The notes beneath the pieces are model-generated. The model was not told where the DNA came from and made no database searches. It saw only the letters and a list, made by a program, of their open reading frames with translations. From positions 92,777,322 through 92,841,321 of the forward strand of contig NC_053035.3 of assembly GCF_002575655.3 (NCBI RefSeq): 64,000 nt of DNA, in the 5' to 3' direction. Numbering within the stretch: position 1 is the stretch's first letter; every line of letters starts with the position of its first letter. Of this stretch, positions 34,082 through 44,648 are shown one piece after another. Source of the DNA: Aegilops tauschii subsp. strangulata. Its lineage: Eukaryota; Streptophyta; Magnoliopsida; Poales; Poaceae. Both the position numbers and the translations under genes were made by a program.

Positions 34082-35161
34082 CTATTTCGGGTCCAGATTT
34101 GCACTGATGCTGAACTGCTGAGACGAGTCACCTGGAACAAAATCAACAAGTTTAGTCTCATCAGCTGATTTAAACTTCATTGCTGGTTCATTCTCCGTGG
34201 TTGGCTTTTTCAGAGAAGTCATATCTGTTGGGTCAACATTGTCTTTATAAAATTTCAACTCTTCTGTGGCACAAACAGACTCTGCATAAGCCGCGTCACC
34301 TTCCTCACACTCCAGAGCCACTTTCCGGCTGCCGTGAACCGTAATGGTCCCGTTGTGACCCGGCATCTTGAGTTGTAAGTACACATAACACGGCCGTGCC
34401 ATGAACTTGGCGTAAGCCGGCCGTCCAAATATGGCGTGGTAAGGACTTCTTATCTTGACCACCTCAAAGGTCAACTTCTCCACCCTGTAGTTGTTCTCAT
34501 CACCGAAGGCCACTTCCAGTTCGATCTTGCCAACTGGATAAGCCGATTTACCGGGTACCACACCATGGAAGATAGTATTTGACTGGCTGAGGTTCTTATC
34601 AACTAGCCCCATACGACGGAAAGTCTCATAATAGAGGATGTTGATGCTGCTGCCTCCATCCATGAGTACCTTTGTGAACTTATAGCCTCCCACTTGAGGA
34701 GCCACCACTAAGGCCAGGTGGCCCGGGTTATCCACCCGGGGAGGGTGATCCTCCCTACTCCACACTATGGGCTGCTCCGACCACCGTAAGTAGCGTGCAA
34801 CCGCCGGCTCAACAGCATTAACAGCCCTCTTGTGAAGCTTCTCGTCTCGTTTGCACAAACTAGTGGTGAACACGTGATACTGTCCACCGCTAAGCTGCTT
34901 TGGGTTGGTCTGATAGCCCCCCTGTTGCTGTTGATGACCCTGACCAGACTGTTGATTAAAGCCCCCTTGACCGTTCTGAGGACCGGAATTTGACCCGCCG
35001 CCCGGGCCATGAAAGCCGCCGGCGCCTGAGCCGCCACCCGGACCATTGTAGTTTTTAAAGGCCTTCATGATAGCACAATCCTTCCACAGATGAGTCGCCG
35101 GCTTCTCTCTAGAAACGTGTCTCGGACAAGGTTCATTCAACAGCTGTTCCAGAGAAGGTCC
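34082..35161 (-). CDS. zinc knuckle and protease segment of element D polyprotein
   Basis: In the same frame as gag and RT, but bounded by TAA at 35162-35164 and TAG at 34082-34084. It starts with a Cys/His cluster (CPRHVS...HLWKDC) that looks like a gag zinc knuckle, then a Gly/Gln-rich low-complexity linker. A retropepsin follows, with LMDGGSSINILY (a DGG form of the active site) and AIFGRPAYAKFM. The protease would mature gag-pol. The two stops could be decay or read-through sites. Since the zinc knuckle normally belongs to gag, the TAA is more likely a mutation. Confidence 0.75.
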   Translation of the reverse strand, partial: GPSLEQLLNEPCPRHVSREKPATHLWKDCAIMKAFKNYNGPGGGSGAGGFHGPGGGSNSGPQNGQGGFNQQSGQGHQQQQGGYQTNPKQLSGGQYHVFTTSLCKRDEKLHKRAVNAVEPAVARYLRWSEQPIVWSREDHPPRVDNPGHLALVVAPQVGGYKFTKVLMDGGSSINILYYETFRRMGLVDKNLSQSNTIFHGVVPGKSAYPVGKIELEVAFGDENNYRVEKLTFEVVKIRSPYHAIFGRPAYAKFMARPCYVYLQLKMPGHNGTITVHGSRKVALECEEGDAAYAESVCATEELKFYKDNVDPTDMTSLKKPTTENEPAMKFKSADETKLVDFVPGDSSQQFSISANLDPK

Positions 35162-37237
35162 TTACCCGCCGCCTCGGGGAGGGGGCCTCCCCTTGCGTTG
35201 CTGGTTATTACCTTGAGAGTTGGTGTTGGCTACAAACTCTAGGCTGCCATCGGCCTTGCGCTTGCCTCCTCCTTGGTTCCCCGGGCTAAACTGAGGACCC
35301 TTGCCGTTGCCGTTCTTCTTTCCCTTCCCTGCCCTTTCATCATCTGAAGGGGGATCCTTGGTACCATCGGAATCGGCGTACTTGACAAGAGCTGCCATCA
35401 GTGTACCCATATCAGTACAGTCACGCTTAAGCCGCCCGAGTTTCATCTTTAGGGGCACAAAGCGACAGTTTTGTTCCAACATTAAGACTGCAGAGCCGGC
35501 ATCCATCTTATCCGATGAATGTATGATCTCCTTGACCCGGCGAACCCAATGGGTCGTGGATTCACCCTCCTGCTGCTTACAGTTAGTCAGATCCACGATT
35601 GACATAGATTGCCTGCAGGTATCTTTGAAGTTTTGAATGAACCGGGCTTTCAGCTCAGCCCAAGACCCGATGGAGTTCGGCGGTAACCCTTTCAACCACG
35701 TGCGGGCAGTTCCATCTAACATCATGGTGAAATATTTGGCCATGGCCGCCTCGCTGACTTCCAGCAATTCCATAGCCATCTCATAACTCTCGATCCAGGC
35801 TGCCGGCTGTAAGTCTGCTGTATAGTTAGGCACCTTCCTAGGTCCTTTGAAGTCCTTGGGTAGACGTTCATTACGGATAGCTGGCATCAAACACGAGACA
35901 CCCCCGGTTCTAGTAGGGATACCCGCATCAACGGACATCGTCGGATAAGCCGGGGGGGTCTGGTAAGCCATCACTTGAGGCGCCTGCTCCGCCTCCTGGC
36001 GTGCTTGGTCTGCTACGTAGAAGGCTCCATTATGAGGCGGGCCATGACCAGGGGGCGGGTCATGGCGTCGGACATTACTTGAGCCGGTCGCCGAGACCAT
36101 GTGCCGGCTGTAACTCGGGCTCTGCCCTGGACGCGGGGTTGAATGGATCCTATCCCGGCTGTAGGAGTACGCCTCTTGCTGCGCCAGCGCTGTCTGGAGG
36201 AGTTCTCTGACCCGGCGGGTCTCAATAGCCGTCGGAGAGTCGCCATCAACGGGCAGAGCCGCCAGCCGTGCCGCTGCGGCGACCATGTTCTCCAGCGGGT
36301 TATTATAATGGCCCGGGGGTATTGGCACATACTGAGGCGGGGCGGGGGGCCCCTGGGGAGGCCCCATCACTCGTGGTTGAATAAGGGGTCCAGATCCGGG
36401 TGCTACGACCCCCGGCGGGTGACTAGACCCTGCACCCGGTGTGTTGAAGAGGTTGCGCGGATCGTAAACCGGCGGGAGTCGAGATTGAGCCTTTTGATGC
36501 CTCCTTCTCATGACCTCATTGGCCGCGTTCTGATCCATCGTGAGTTGGAAGGACTGCGCCTGAATCAGCTGAGTCCGGGCATCCAGAGCCGCCCGCTCCG
36601 CAGCCAGTCTGATCCCTTCCGCTGCAAGGTCCTCTTTAGCTTTTATCAGATCCAATTTTAGCTGTGCCACCGCCGCATCATGCTGAACTTGATCCGCCGG
36701 GTCGACCGTTGCGGTTAACAGGGCCGTCATCTTATCCGTGAGATCCATCAGCACCTGAGCCGGGGAAGGCACCGGGTTTTCCGATCCGGAAGCGGGGTTC
36801 TGAACAGGCTGCGCACCAGCCATAAAAACTCCAACCTGACTTGGCGGCTCAAAAAGGTCCGGAATACTGCTGCCATCGGAATAACTCATGAGCCTGCCAT
36901 CTTGAAGTTGGTACAACGAGTTTGACTCATCAGCGGCCGACTCGCCGTCAGAGCCGGAGGCCGCCTCATCCCCAGACCCAGATGGATCAGAGGGCCCTCC
37001 GTGGATGCATCCCACAAAAGCGCGCTTTAAGGCAGGCCGGGCCCGGGCGGGTCGTGCGCGCTGAGCCGTTTCGATGAGACCGGCGCGGATATCCGGCTCG
37101 GGGCCCGGCTCTCCAATCTTGCCGATGAAGACATGAATTCCACCGAAGGGGACCCGGTACCCGTACTCCACTGAGCCGGCGTCGGGGCCCCAGTCCGCAT
37201 CGTCGATGTAGAGCTTGCCGCGACGACTCTTGGTCAT
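35162..37237 (-). CDS. gag of element D
   Basis: The first internal ATG is at 37235-37237 (MTKSRRGKLYIDDADWG). The frame is also open upstream to the primer-binding site but has no ATG there. The N-terminal half is acidic and low-complexity with a helical stretch (LIKAKEDLAAEGIRLAAERAALDARTQL, split here as two blocks LIKAKEDLAAEG and IRLAAERAALDA). The gag core follows (WIESYEMAMELL, MMLDGTARTWLKGLP, LKARFIQNFKDTCRQ, WVRRVKEIIHSS), then a basic Lys/Gly-rich tail. It packages the RNA and forms the particle. About 691 codons to TAA at 35162, just short of the zinc knuckle that follows in frame. Confidence 0.85.
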   Translation of the reverse strand: MTKSRRGKLYIDDADWGPDAGSVEYGYRVPFGGIHVFIGKIGEPGPEPDIRAGLIETAQRARPARARPALKRAFVGCIHGGPSDPSGSGDEAASGSDGESAADESNSLYQLQDGRLMSYSDGSSIPDLFEPPSQVGVFMAGAQPVQNPASGSENPVPSPAQVLMDLTDKMTALLTATVDPADQVQHDAAVAQLKLDLIKAKEDLAAEGIRLAAERAALDARTQLIQAQSFQLTMDQNAANEVMRRRHQKAQSRLPPVYDPRNLFNTPGAGSSHPPGVVAPGSGPLIQPRVMGPPQGPPAPPQYVPIPPGHYNNPLENMVAAAARLAALPVDGDSPTAIETRRVRELLQTALAQQEAYSYSRDRIHSTPRPGQSPSYSRHMVSATGSSNVRRHDPPPGHGPPHNGAFYVADQARQEAEQAPQVMAYQTPPAYPTMSVDAGIPTRTGGVSCLMPAIRNERLPKDFKGPRKVPNYTADLQPAAWIESYEMAMELLEVSEAAMAKYFTMMLDGTARTWLKGLPPNSIGSWAELKARFIQNFKDTCRQSMSIVDLTNCKQQEGESTTHWVRRVKEIIHSSDKMDAGSAVLMLEQNCRFVPLKMKLGRLKRDCTDMGTLMAALVKYADSDGTKDPPSDDERAGKGKKNGNGKGPQFSPGNQGGGKRKADGSLEFVANTNSQGNNQQRKGRPPPRGGG

Positions 37238-37306
37238 CCGGCCCACATCGTATCCCTTGAGCCCTTCGAAGCTGCCCTTCAAGAACTCAAATCCACCGTG
37301 CGCCAG

Positions 37307-37324
37307 CCCCACGGTGGGCGCCAA
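37307..37324 (-). other. primer-binding site of element D
   Basis: Minus strand TTGGCGCCCACCGTGGGG starts one base after the LTR. This sequence is common in Tat-lineage cereal elements. I do not assign the tRNA. Confidence 0.7.
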
Positions 37325-37325
37325 C

Positions 37326-37840
37326 TGTCATGGAATTGTCACGGCAGATGTCCTCGGGTTAGGACTTAGTCGTGGAGCCATCGCAATTGGGAAGCTTGAA
37401 GGGGTTAAGTGGGACAAGGAACACGAGGGTTTATACTGGTTCGGCCCCTTACGGTGAAGGTAAAAGCCTACGTCCAGTTGAGCTGGTATTAATCAGGGTT
37501 TCGATAACCAGGGAGCTAAACAGCTATGCCCGGCTCTCGATCAGATTGTTGTCGCCCCTAAACCGCTGCCGGGTCGTCCCTTTCTATAGGGAGGTTGGCA
37601 CCCAGCGGCCCTTAGAGTCCCGGCCGGCTCATAAGAGTGTCCGGCTCGGACTCTAAACAATACTTGCCTTACACTACAAGTCTACTATAACAATGATGAT
37701 AACTATGGGCAATAAGCCATCGCCGGGTCTCAGCCCATCTCTGGCCCATTATCTTGAAACTTAGCTCCGGGCTTCTGGCAATGACCCTTAGTGTAACCCG
37801 GCCCTCCTGGCGGGTGACTCCCAGGTCTATATCCTCAACA
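37326..37840 (-). repeat. 5' LTR of element D
   Basis: 515 bp, plus strand TGTCATGGAATTG...ATCCTCAACA, differing from the other LTR at 5 positions. Confidence 0.92.
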
Positions 37841-37845
37841 CTAGG

Positions 37846-39562
37846 TGTATCAACATTATTTCTCTGAGAATCCTGCTCAATTCTCTTAGGGTGGCCCTCA
37901 GGATACAAAGGTTCCTGAGTCACTTTACCTCCCCTAGTTGCAACTCTAACAGCAAAGTCATTATTCTTACTATTCAATTCATTGAGCAAATCATTCTGAG
38001 CCTTAAGTACTTGTTCTACTTGAGTGGTAACCATAGAAGCATGTTTACTAATGAGTTTAAGTTCACCTTTAACTCTAGACATATAATCACTCAAGTGTTC
38101 AATCATATAAGCACTGCGTTTTAATTCCCTACCAAAATAAGCATTGAAGTTTTCTTGCTTAACCATAAAGTCATCAAACTCATCTAAGCATTGGCTAGCA
38201 AATTTAGTAGGAGGGATTTCAGCTTTATCATATCTATAGAGAGAATTCACCTTTACTACCTGTGTCAGGTTATCAAGACCTTGTGGTCAGTAAGTGATGG
38301 ATTAAAACCATGTATTTCTTCAACAGGCGGTAAATTAAGACCATGTATTTCTTCAACATGAGGTAAATTCTTAACATCTTCAGCTTTTATACCTTTTTCT
38401 TTCATAGATTTCTTTGCCTCTTGCATATCTTCAGGACTGAGAAATAGAATACCCCTTTTCTTCGGAGTTGGCTTAGGAGTTGGTTCAGGAAGTGTCCAAT
38501 TATTTTCATTGGTCAACATATTATTCAATAGAATTTCAGCTTCATCAGCTGTTCTTTCCCTGAAAACACAACCAGCACAACTATCCAGGTGGTCTCTAGA
38601 AGCGTCGGTTAGTCCATTATAAAAGATATCAAGTATTTCATTTTTCTTGAGAGGATGATCAGGCAAAGCATTAAGTAATTGGAGAAGCCTCCCCCAAGCT
38701 TGTGGAGACTCTCTTCTTCAATTTGCACAAAATTATATATATCCCTTAAAGCAGCTTATTTCTTATGAGCAGGGGAATATTTAGCAGAGAAGTAATAAAT
38801 CATATTATGGGGACTACGCACACAACCAGGATCAAGAGAATTAAACCGTATCTTAGCGTCACCCTTTAATGAGAACGGAAATATTTTAAGGATGTAATAG
38901 TAGCGAGTTTTCTCATCATTAGTGAATAGGGTGTCTATATCATTTAATTTAGTAAGATGTGCCACAACAGTTTTAGATTCATAGCCATAGAAAGGATCAG
39001 ATTCAACCAAAGTAATTATATGAGGGTCGACAGAGAATTCATAATCCTTATCAGTAACAAAGATAGGTGACGTAGCATAAGCAGGATCATATTTCATTCT
39101 AGCATTCAAAGTTTTATGTTTTAGCTTAGCTAGTAATTTCTTAAGATCACTTCTATCATTGCAAGCAAGAAAGTCTCTAGCAGTTTCTTCATCCATAACA
39201 TAGCCCTCACGCACAACAGGCAATTCATATCTAGGGGGAGAATCTTCATCATCACTTTCATCAATATTATCAGTTTCAATAATTTCATTCTCTCTAGCCC
39301 TAGCAAGTTGTTCATCAAGAAATTCACCAAGTGGCACAGTAGTATCAAGCATAGAAGTAGTTTCATCATAAGTATCATGCATAACAGAAGTGGCATCATC
39401 AATAACATGCGACATATCAGAATTAATAGCAGAAGCAGGTTTAGGTGTCGCAAGTTTACTCAAAATAGAAGGTGAATCAAGTGCAGAGCTAGATGGCAGT
39501 TCCTTACCTCCCCTCGTAGTTGAGGGATAAATTTTAGTTTTCTCGTCTTTCAAGTTCCTCAT
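37846..39562 (-). pseudogene. gag of element T (5' part)
   Basis: The frame begins at ATG 39560-39562 (MRNLKDEKTK) and matches element B. Lesions seen by comparison with B: CAA to TAA at 38756-38758 after PAHKK, a 1-bp deletion in the following EEES(L)PQAW stretch, and near 38290-38350 a duplicated segment giving VEEIHG twice, followed by a frameshift. The last part (KLISKHASMVTTQVEQVL, a coiled coil) is open up to the insertion of element D. Gag then resumes at 25009. The N-terminal part is acidic (IDESDDEDSPPRYE). It would form the particle. Broken here. Confidence 0.75.
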
Positions 39563-39611
39563 AGTGACCAGTAGATATAAATCCCAAGTGACTCAAAGAA
39601 TAGAGCTATGC

Positions 39612-39629
39612 TCCCCGGCAACGGCGCCA
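39612..39629 (-). other. primer-binding site, tRNA-Asp type (element T)
   Basis: Minus strand TGGCGCCGTTGCCGGGGA lies 11 bp inside the middle LTR, which is therefore the 5' LTR of the complete unit. Confidence 0.85.
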
Positions 39630-39640
39630 GAAAATACTAT

Positions 39641-41028
39641 TGATAACCCACAAGTATAGGGGATCACAACAGTTTTCGAGGGTAGAGTATTCAACCCAAA
39701 TTTATTGATTCAACACAAGGGGAGCCAAAGAATATTCTCAAGTATTAGCAGTTGAGTTGTCAATTCAACCACACCTGGATAACTTAGTATCTGCAGCAAA
39801 GTATTTAGTAGCAAAGTAGTATGGAAGTAACGGTGGCAAAAGTAACAATGATAGTTTTGTAGTGATTGTAACAGTGGTAACAGAAAAGTAAATAAGCGAA
39901 GAACAATATGTGAAAAGCTCGTAGGCATTGGATCGGTGATGGAGAATTATGCCGGATGTGGTTCATCATGTAACAGTCATAACATAGGGTGACACAGAAC
40001 TAGCTCCAATTCATCAATGTAATGTAGGCATGTATTCCGAATATAGTCATACGTGCTTATGGAAAAGAACTTGCATGCCATCTTTTATCCTACCCTCCCG
40101 TGTCAGTGGGGTCCTATTGGAAACTAAGGGATATTAAGGCCTCCTTTTAATAGAGTACCAGACCAAAGCATTAACACATAGTGAATACATGAACTCCTCA
40201 AAGTACGGTCATCACCGGGAGTGGTCCCGATTATTGTCACTTCGGGGTTGCCGGATCATAACACATAGTAGGTGACTATAGACTTGCAAGATAGGATCAA
40301 GAACTCACATATATTCATGAAAACATAATAGGTTCAGATCTGAAATCATGACACTCGGGCCCTAGTGACAAGCATTAAGCATAGCAACATCAATCTCAGA
40401 ACATAGTGGATACTAGGGATCAAACCCTAACAAAACTAACTCGATTACATGATAAATCTCATCCAACCCATCACCATCCAGCAAGCCTACGATGGAATTA
40501 CTCACGCACGGCGGTGAGCGTCATGAAATTGGTGATGGAGGATGGTTGATGATGACGATGGCGACGGATTCCCCTCTCCGAAGCCCCGAACTGACTCCAG
40601 ATCAGCCCTCCCGAGAGAGTTTAGGGCTTGGCAGCGGCTCCGTATCGTAAAACATGATGAATCCTTCTCTTTGGTTTTTTTCTCCCCGAACACGAATATA
40701 TAGAGTTGGAGTTAAGGTCGGTGGAGCTCCAGGGGGCCCACGAGGCAGGGGGCGCGCCCTGGGGGGGCAGGCGCGCCTCCCACCGTCGTGGACAGGGTGT
40801 GGGCCCCCTGGCCTTGATTCTTTCGCCAGTATTTTTTATTATTTCCAAAAATAATCTCCGTGAAGTTTCAGGTCATTCTGAGAACTTCTGTTTCTGCACA
40901 AAAATAACACCATGGCAATTCTGCTGAAAACAGCGTCAGTCCGGGTTAGTTCCATTCAAATCATGCAAGTTAGAGTCCAAAACAAGGGCAAAAGTGTTTG
41001 GAAAAGTAGATACGACAGAGACGTATCA
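39641..41028 (-). repeat. middle LTR of element T
   Basis: 1388 bp, full length. It has the primer-binding side of one unit on its left and the polypurine tract of another on its right, so it serves both. It differs from the left LTR at about 3-5% in the end segments compared by eye. Confidence 0.85.
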
Positions 41029-41042
41029 ACTCCCCCAAGCTT
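41029..41042 (-). promoter_or_regulatory. polypurine tract of the right unit of element T
   Basis: Identical to 20046-20059: AAGCTTGGGGGAGT on the minus strand. Confidence 0.7.
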
Positions 41043-43070
41043 AAACCTTTGCTTGTCCTTAAGCAATTCAGTTGATAAACTGAAAGTGATAAAGAAAAAC
41101 TTTTACAAAGTCTATTTGCTCTTGTTGTTGTAAATATGTAAAGCCAGCATTCAAGTTTTCAGCAAAGCTTATGACTAACCATATTCACAATAACACTTAG
41201 GTCTCATGTTTACTCATGTCAATGGCATAATCAACTAGCGAGCAATAATAATAAATCTAGGATGACAACACTTTCTCAAAACAATCATAATATGATATAA
41301 CAAGATGGTATCTCGCTAGCCCTTTCTGAGACCGCAAAACATAAATGCAGAGCACCTTTAAAGATCACGGACTGACTAGACATTGTAATTCATTGTAAAA
41401 GAGATCCAATCATAGTCATACCCAATATAAATTAATAGTAATGGATGCAAATGACAGCGGTGCTCTCCAGCTGATGCTTTTTAATAAGAGGGTGATGACT
41501 CAACATAAAAGTAAATAGATAGGCCCTTCGCAGAGGGAAGCGGGGATTTGTAGAGGTGCCAGAGCTCGATTTTGAAATAGAGATAAATAATATTTTGAGC
41601 GGCATACTTTCATTGTCAACATAACAACCAAGAGATGGCGATATCTTCCATGCTACACACATTATAGGCGGTTCCCAAACAGAATGGTAAAGTTTATACT
41701 CCCCCTCCACCAACAAGCATCAATGCAAGGCTTGCTCGAAACAACAAGTGCCTCCAACTAACAAGAGTCCCGGGGGAGTTTTGTTTGCAATTATTTCGAG
41801 TTGGTTTGCATAAAACATGGGACTGGGCATCCCGGTGACCAGCCATTTTCTCGTGAGTGAGGAGCGGAGTCCACTCCTCTTGAGAATAACCCGCCTAACA
41901 TGGAAGATACAGACAGCCCTAGTTGATACATGAGCTATTCGGGCATACAATACAGAATTTCATTTGAAGGTTTAGAGTTAGGCACATACAAATTTACTTG
42001 GAACGGCAGGTAGATACCGCATATAGGAAGGTATGGTGGACTCATATGGGATAACTTTGGGGTTTAAGGGATTGGATGCACAAGCAGTATTCCCGCTTAG
42101 TACAAGTGAAGGCTAGCAAAAGACTGGGAAGCGACCAACTAGAGAGCAACAACAATCATGAACATGCATTAAAATTAACCAACATTGAGTGCAAGCATGA
42201 GTAGGATATAATCCAACATGAACATAAATATCGTGAAGGCTATGTTGATTTGTTTCAACTACATGCGTGAACATGTGCCAAGTCAAGTCACTTAAATCAT
42301 TCAAAGGAGGATACCACCCCATCATACCATATTACAGCAATTTTAATAGCATGTTGGCACGCAAGGTAAACCATTATAAACTCCTAGCTAATTAAGCATG
42401 ACATAAGCAACTATAATCTCTAGTTTTCATTGCAAACATGTTTATTCATAATAGGCTGAATCAGGAACGATGAACTAATCATATGTACAAAAAACAAGAG
42501 AGGTTGAGTTCATACCAGCTTATCTCATCTCAATCAGTCCATCATATATCGTCATTATTGCCTTTCACTTGCACGACCGAACGATGTGAATAATAATAAT
42601 AGTGCATCTGCATTGGACTAAGCTGGAATCTGCAAGCATTCAATAAACAGGAGAAGACAAGGCAATATGGGCTCTTGGTTAAATCAACAATAATGCATAT
42701 AAGAGCCACTTTAACAATTTCATTATGGTCTTCTCCTATCGACCCCCAAAGAAAAAGAAAGGAAATCAAACTATTTACACGGGAAAGCTCCCAACAAGCA
42801 AAAGAAGAACAAGAAATCTTTTTGGGTTTTCTTTTAATTATTACTACTACAGCATGAAAAGTAAACTAGCTAAAAGCTACAACTATTTTTTTGTTTTTCT
42901 TAAAAAATTTCAAACACACAAGAAGAAAGCATAAAAAAGAAAATAAACTAGCATGGATATTACAGTGAAAAAGTATGAGCACCGGCAACTAGCATGAGTG
43001 TGTGAATATGAATATAATGTCGGTGAGAAATACGTACTCCCTGAAGCTTAGGCTTTTGGCCTAAGTTGGT
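41043..43070 (-). other. long non-coding 3' internal region of element T (right copy)
   Basis: Near-identical copy of 20060-22078. Frames are short and motif-free. Confidence 0.7.
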
Positions 43071-44167
43071 CTACTGCCACGGCTGGCCTGGCGGATATCC
43101 AAAGTTGTAGTTGGGGTCGTACTGAGAAGAAGCCTCGGATTGCCACTGGTTGGCAATCACCTCCGGATCCCACTGGTAAACAGACTGTCGTGGAGGATCA
43201 AATTGTGGTTCCGGCTCTGGCTCTGTAACTGATGTGGGGTTTCGGTAGGCGTGAATGGCCTCCGGCGGAACAAGGTACTTGCCTGCAGATAAGTCAAACA
43301 AGGAAGGAGTAGGCAGAGTAATAGTCTCAGGGTGATTTTTACCAAATATCAGCTTGTACTTAAGCGCCTTTTCCTTATTCTTAACGATAAAATCATGTGC
43401 TACCATACTCTTATAGTGTAGAAAAACAGAAGGCAGCCACTTTTCTTCTTTCTCATAATGTGTAAAGGTATGTTAAAATGTGCAGCGAGGCGTGAGGCGA
43501 AGATACCTCCCAAGATGGAACCCTTAGTACGGTTAAGATTTAACTGCTTTGCAAAAATAATGCACATACTGAATGTGTCATCACGAAACAAGGCATGGCA
43601 CAAAATAGCAATATCAGGGGCACTCAGGTTGCCACAGTTTCCGCGACCAATTAAGCATCTACTAGCAAATACTGCAAAGTAACATAAAACAGGAAAATGT
43701 ATGCTAGTAATTCTCGCATCGGAAACTTTCCTTGTTTCCCCTACAACAATTGTATCAATAAACCCCTCCACATCGTCACGATGTGGTTCCTCTATGATGC
43801 CCGGAAAGGGTAACTTGCAAACCTCAAAAAATTCACGAAGGGTCATCTCCTTATACTCATCATATAAATAAAAATCTACCGAAGGTGGTGACCTCCTAGC
43901 ATGGAAATGAAAATTTTGCACAAAGATATTGGTGAGTAAGAGATACTGTTCGCGTTGGTCACGGAGGAAGTCGGTGAGGCCTGCATTATCAGCCAACTCA
44001 TAAAAATCATCATATATCTCGGCTGCTCTCAAGAAATCATCACAAGGCCATTCACACGGCCGAACTTCCGCGATGCGAGGGAGATTATATTTGGGCCTCT
44101 CTTCTTCTTCACTTTTTTTATCCTTCGAGCTTCGGCTCGAAGAAACCCTCAAAAATCTGTTCATCAT
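43071..44167 (-). pseudogene. Athila-type ORF, frameshifted right copy
   Basis: Copy of the 365-residue ORF at 22079-23176. It is open from ATG 44165-44167 (MMNRFLRVSSS) for about 240 codons. A 1-bp deletion near 43465 (gtgtaaagg where the left copy has gtctaatagg) then shifts the frame. The rest continues in frame from 43406 to the stop at 43071. About 20 residues differ from the left copy in the shared N-terminal part and few differences are silent, as expected for neutral decay. Confidence 0.7.
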
Positions 44168-44187
44168 TTTCTGAAATTTTTAGTAAC

Positions 44188-44643
44188 TTCCCCTCTGCGG
44201 AGCCCCGAACGGACTCCAGATCAGCCCTCCCGAAAGAGTTTAGGGCTTGACGGCGGCTCCGTATCGTAAAACACGATGAATCCTTCTCTCTGGTTTTTTC
44301 TCCCCGAACACGAATATATAGAGTTGGAGTTGATGTCGGTGGAGCTCTAGGGGGCCCACGAGGCAGGGGGCGCCCTGGGGGTCAGGCGCGCCTCCCACCC
44401 TCGTGGACAGGGTGTGGGCCCCCTGGCCTTGATTCTTTCGCCAGTATATTTTATTATTTCGAAAAATAATCTCCGTTAAGTTTCAGGTCATTCCGAGAAC
44501 TTTTGTTTCTGCACAAAAATAACACCATGGCAATTCTACTGAAAACAACATTAGTCCGGGTTAGTTCCATTCAAATCATGCAAGTTAGAGTCCAAAACAA
44601 GGGCAAAAGTGTTTCGAAAAGTAGATACGACGGAGACATATCA
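44188..44643 (-). repeat. truncated LTR of element T (right end)
   Basis: Only the first ~456 bp of the LTR remain. They are joined at 44188-44190 to sequence just upstream of the ORF. The three bases TTC are shared by both sides of the junction, pointing to a microhomology deletion that removed the LTR remainder, primer-binding site, gag and protease. Confidence 0.8.
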
Positions 44644-44648
44644 AAATA

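Larger units (their letters stand above)
25010..37840 (-). mobile_element. young Tat-type Gypsy element D with antisense gene
   Basis: Two 515-bp LTRs (25010-25524 and 37326-37840) are bounded by the perfect duplication CTAGG (25005-25009, 37841-37845). By eye the LTRs differ at 5 of 515 positions (about 1%), so insertion is recent relative to element G. Minus-strand order: 5' LTR, primer-binding site, gag, protease, reverse transcriptase, RNase H, second RNase H, integrase, spacer repeats, then a plus-strand (antisense) gene, polypurine tract and 3' LTR. The second RNase H and the antisense gene are hallmarks of the Tat lineage. Gag-pol carries two stops and two frameshifts. Confidence 0.93.
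18671..44643 (-). mobile_element. three-LTR tandem Athila-type element T
   Basis: Read on the minus strand the order is: truncated LTR (44643-44188), ORF and 3' internal region, complete LTR (41028-39641), primer-binding site, gag, protease, ORF and 3' internal region, complete LTR (20045-18671). Perfect 5-bp duplications AAATA lie just outside (18666-18670 and 44644-44648) and none is seen next to the middle LTR. The whole is therefore one insertion that became a tandem, as expected from unequal recombination between LTRs. The Tat-type element D interrupts its gag. No reverse transcriptase is present. Confidence 0.85.

Noticed and set aside
37238..37324. Possible gag start at the primer-binding site (TTG at 37324)
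   Set aside because: TTG is an unlikely start in a plant, and the first ATG in frame at 37237 is a better choice. The upstream codons simply translate the primer-binding site.
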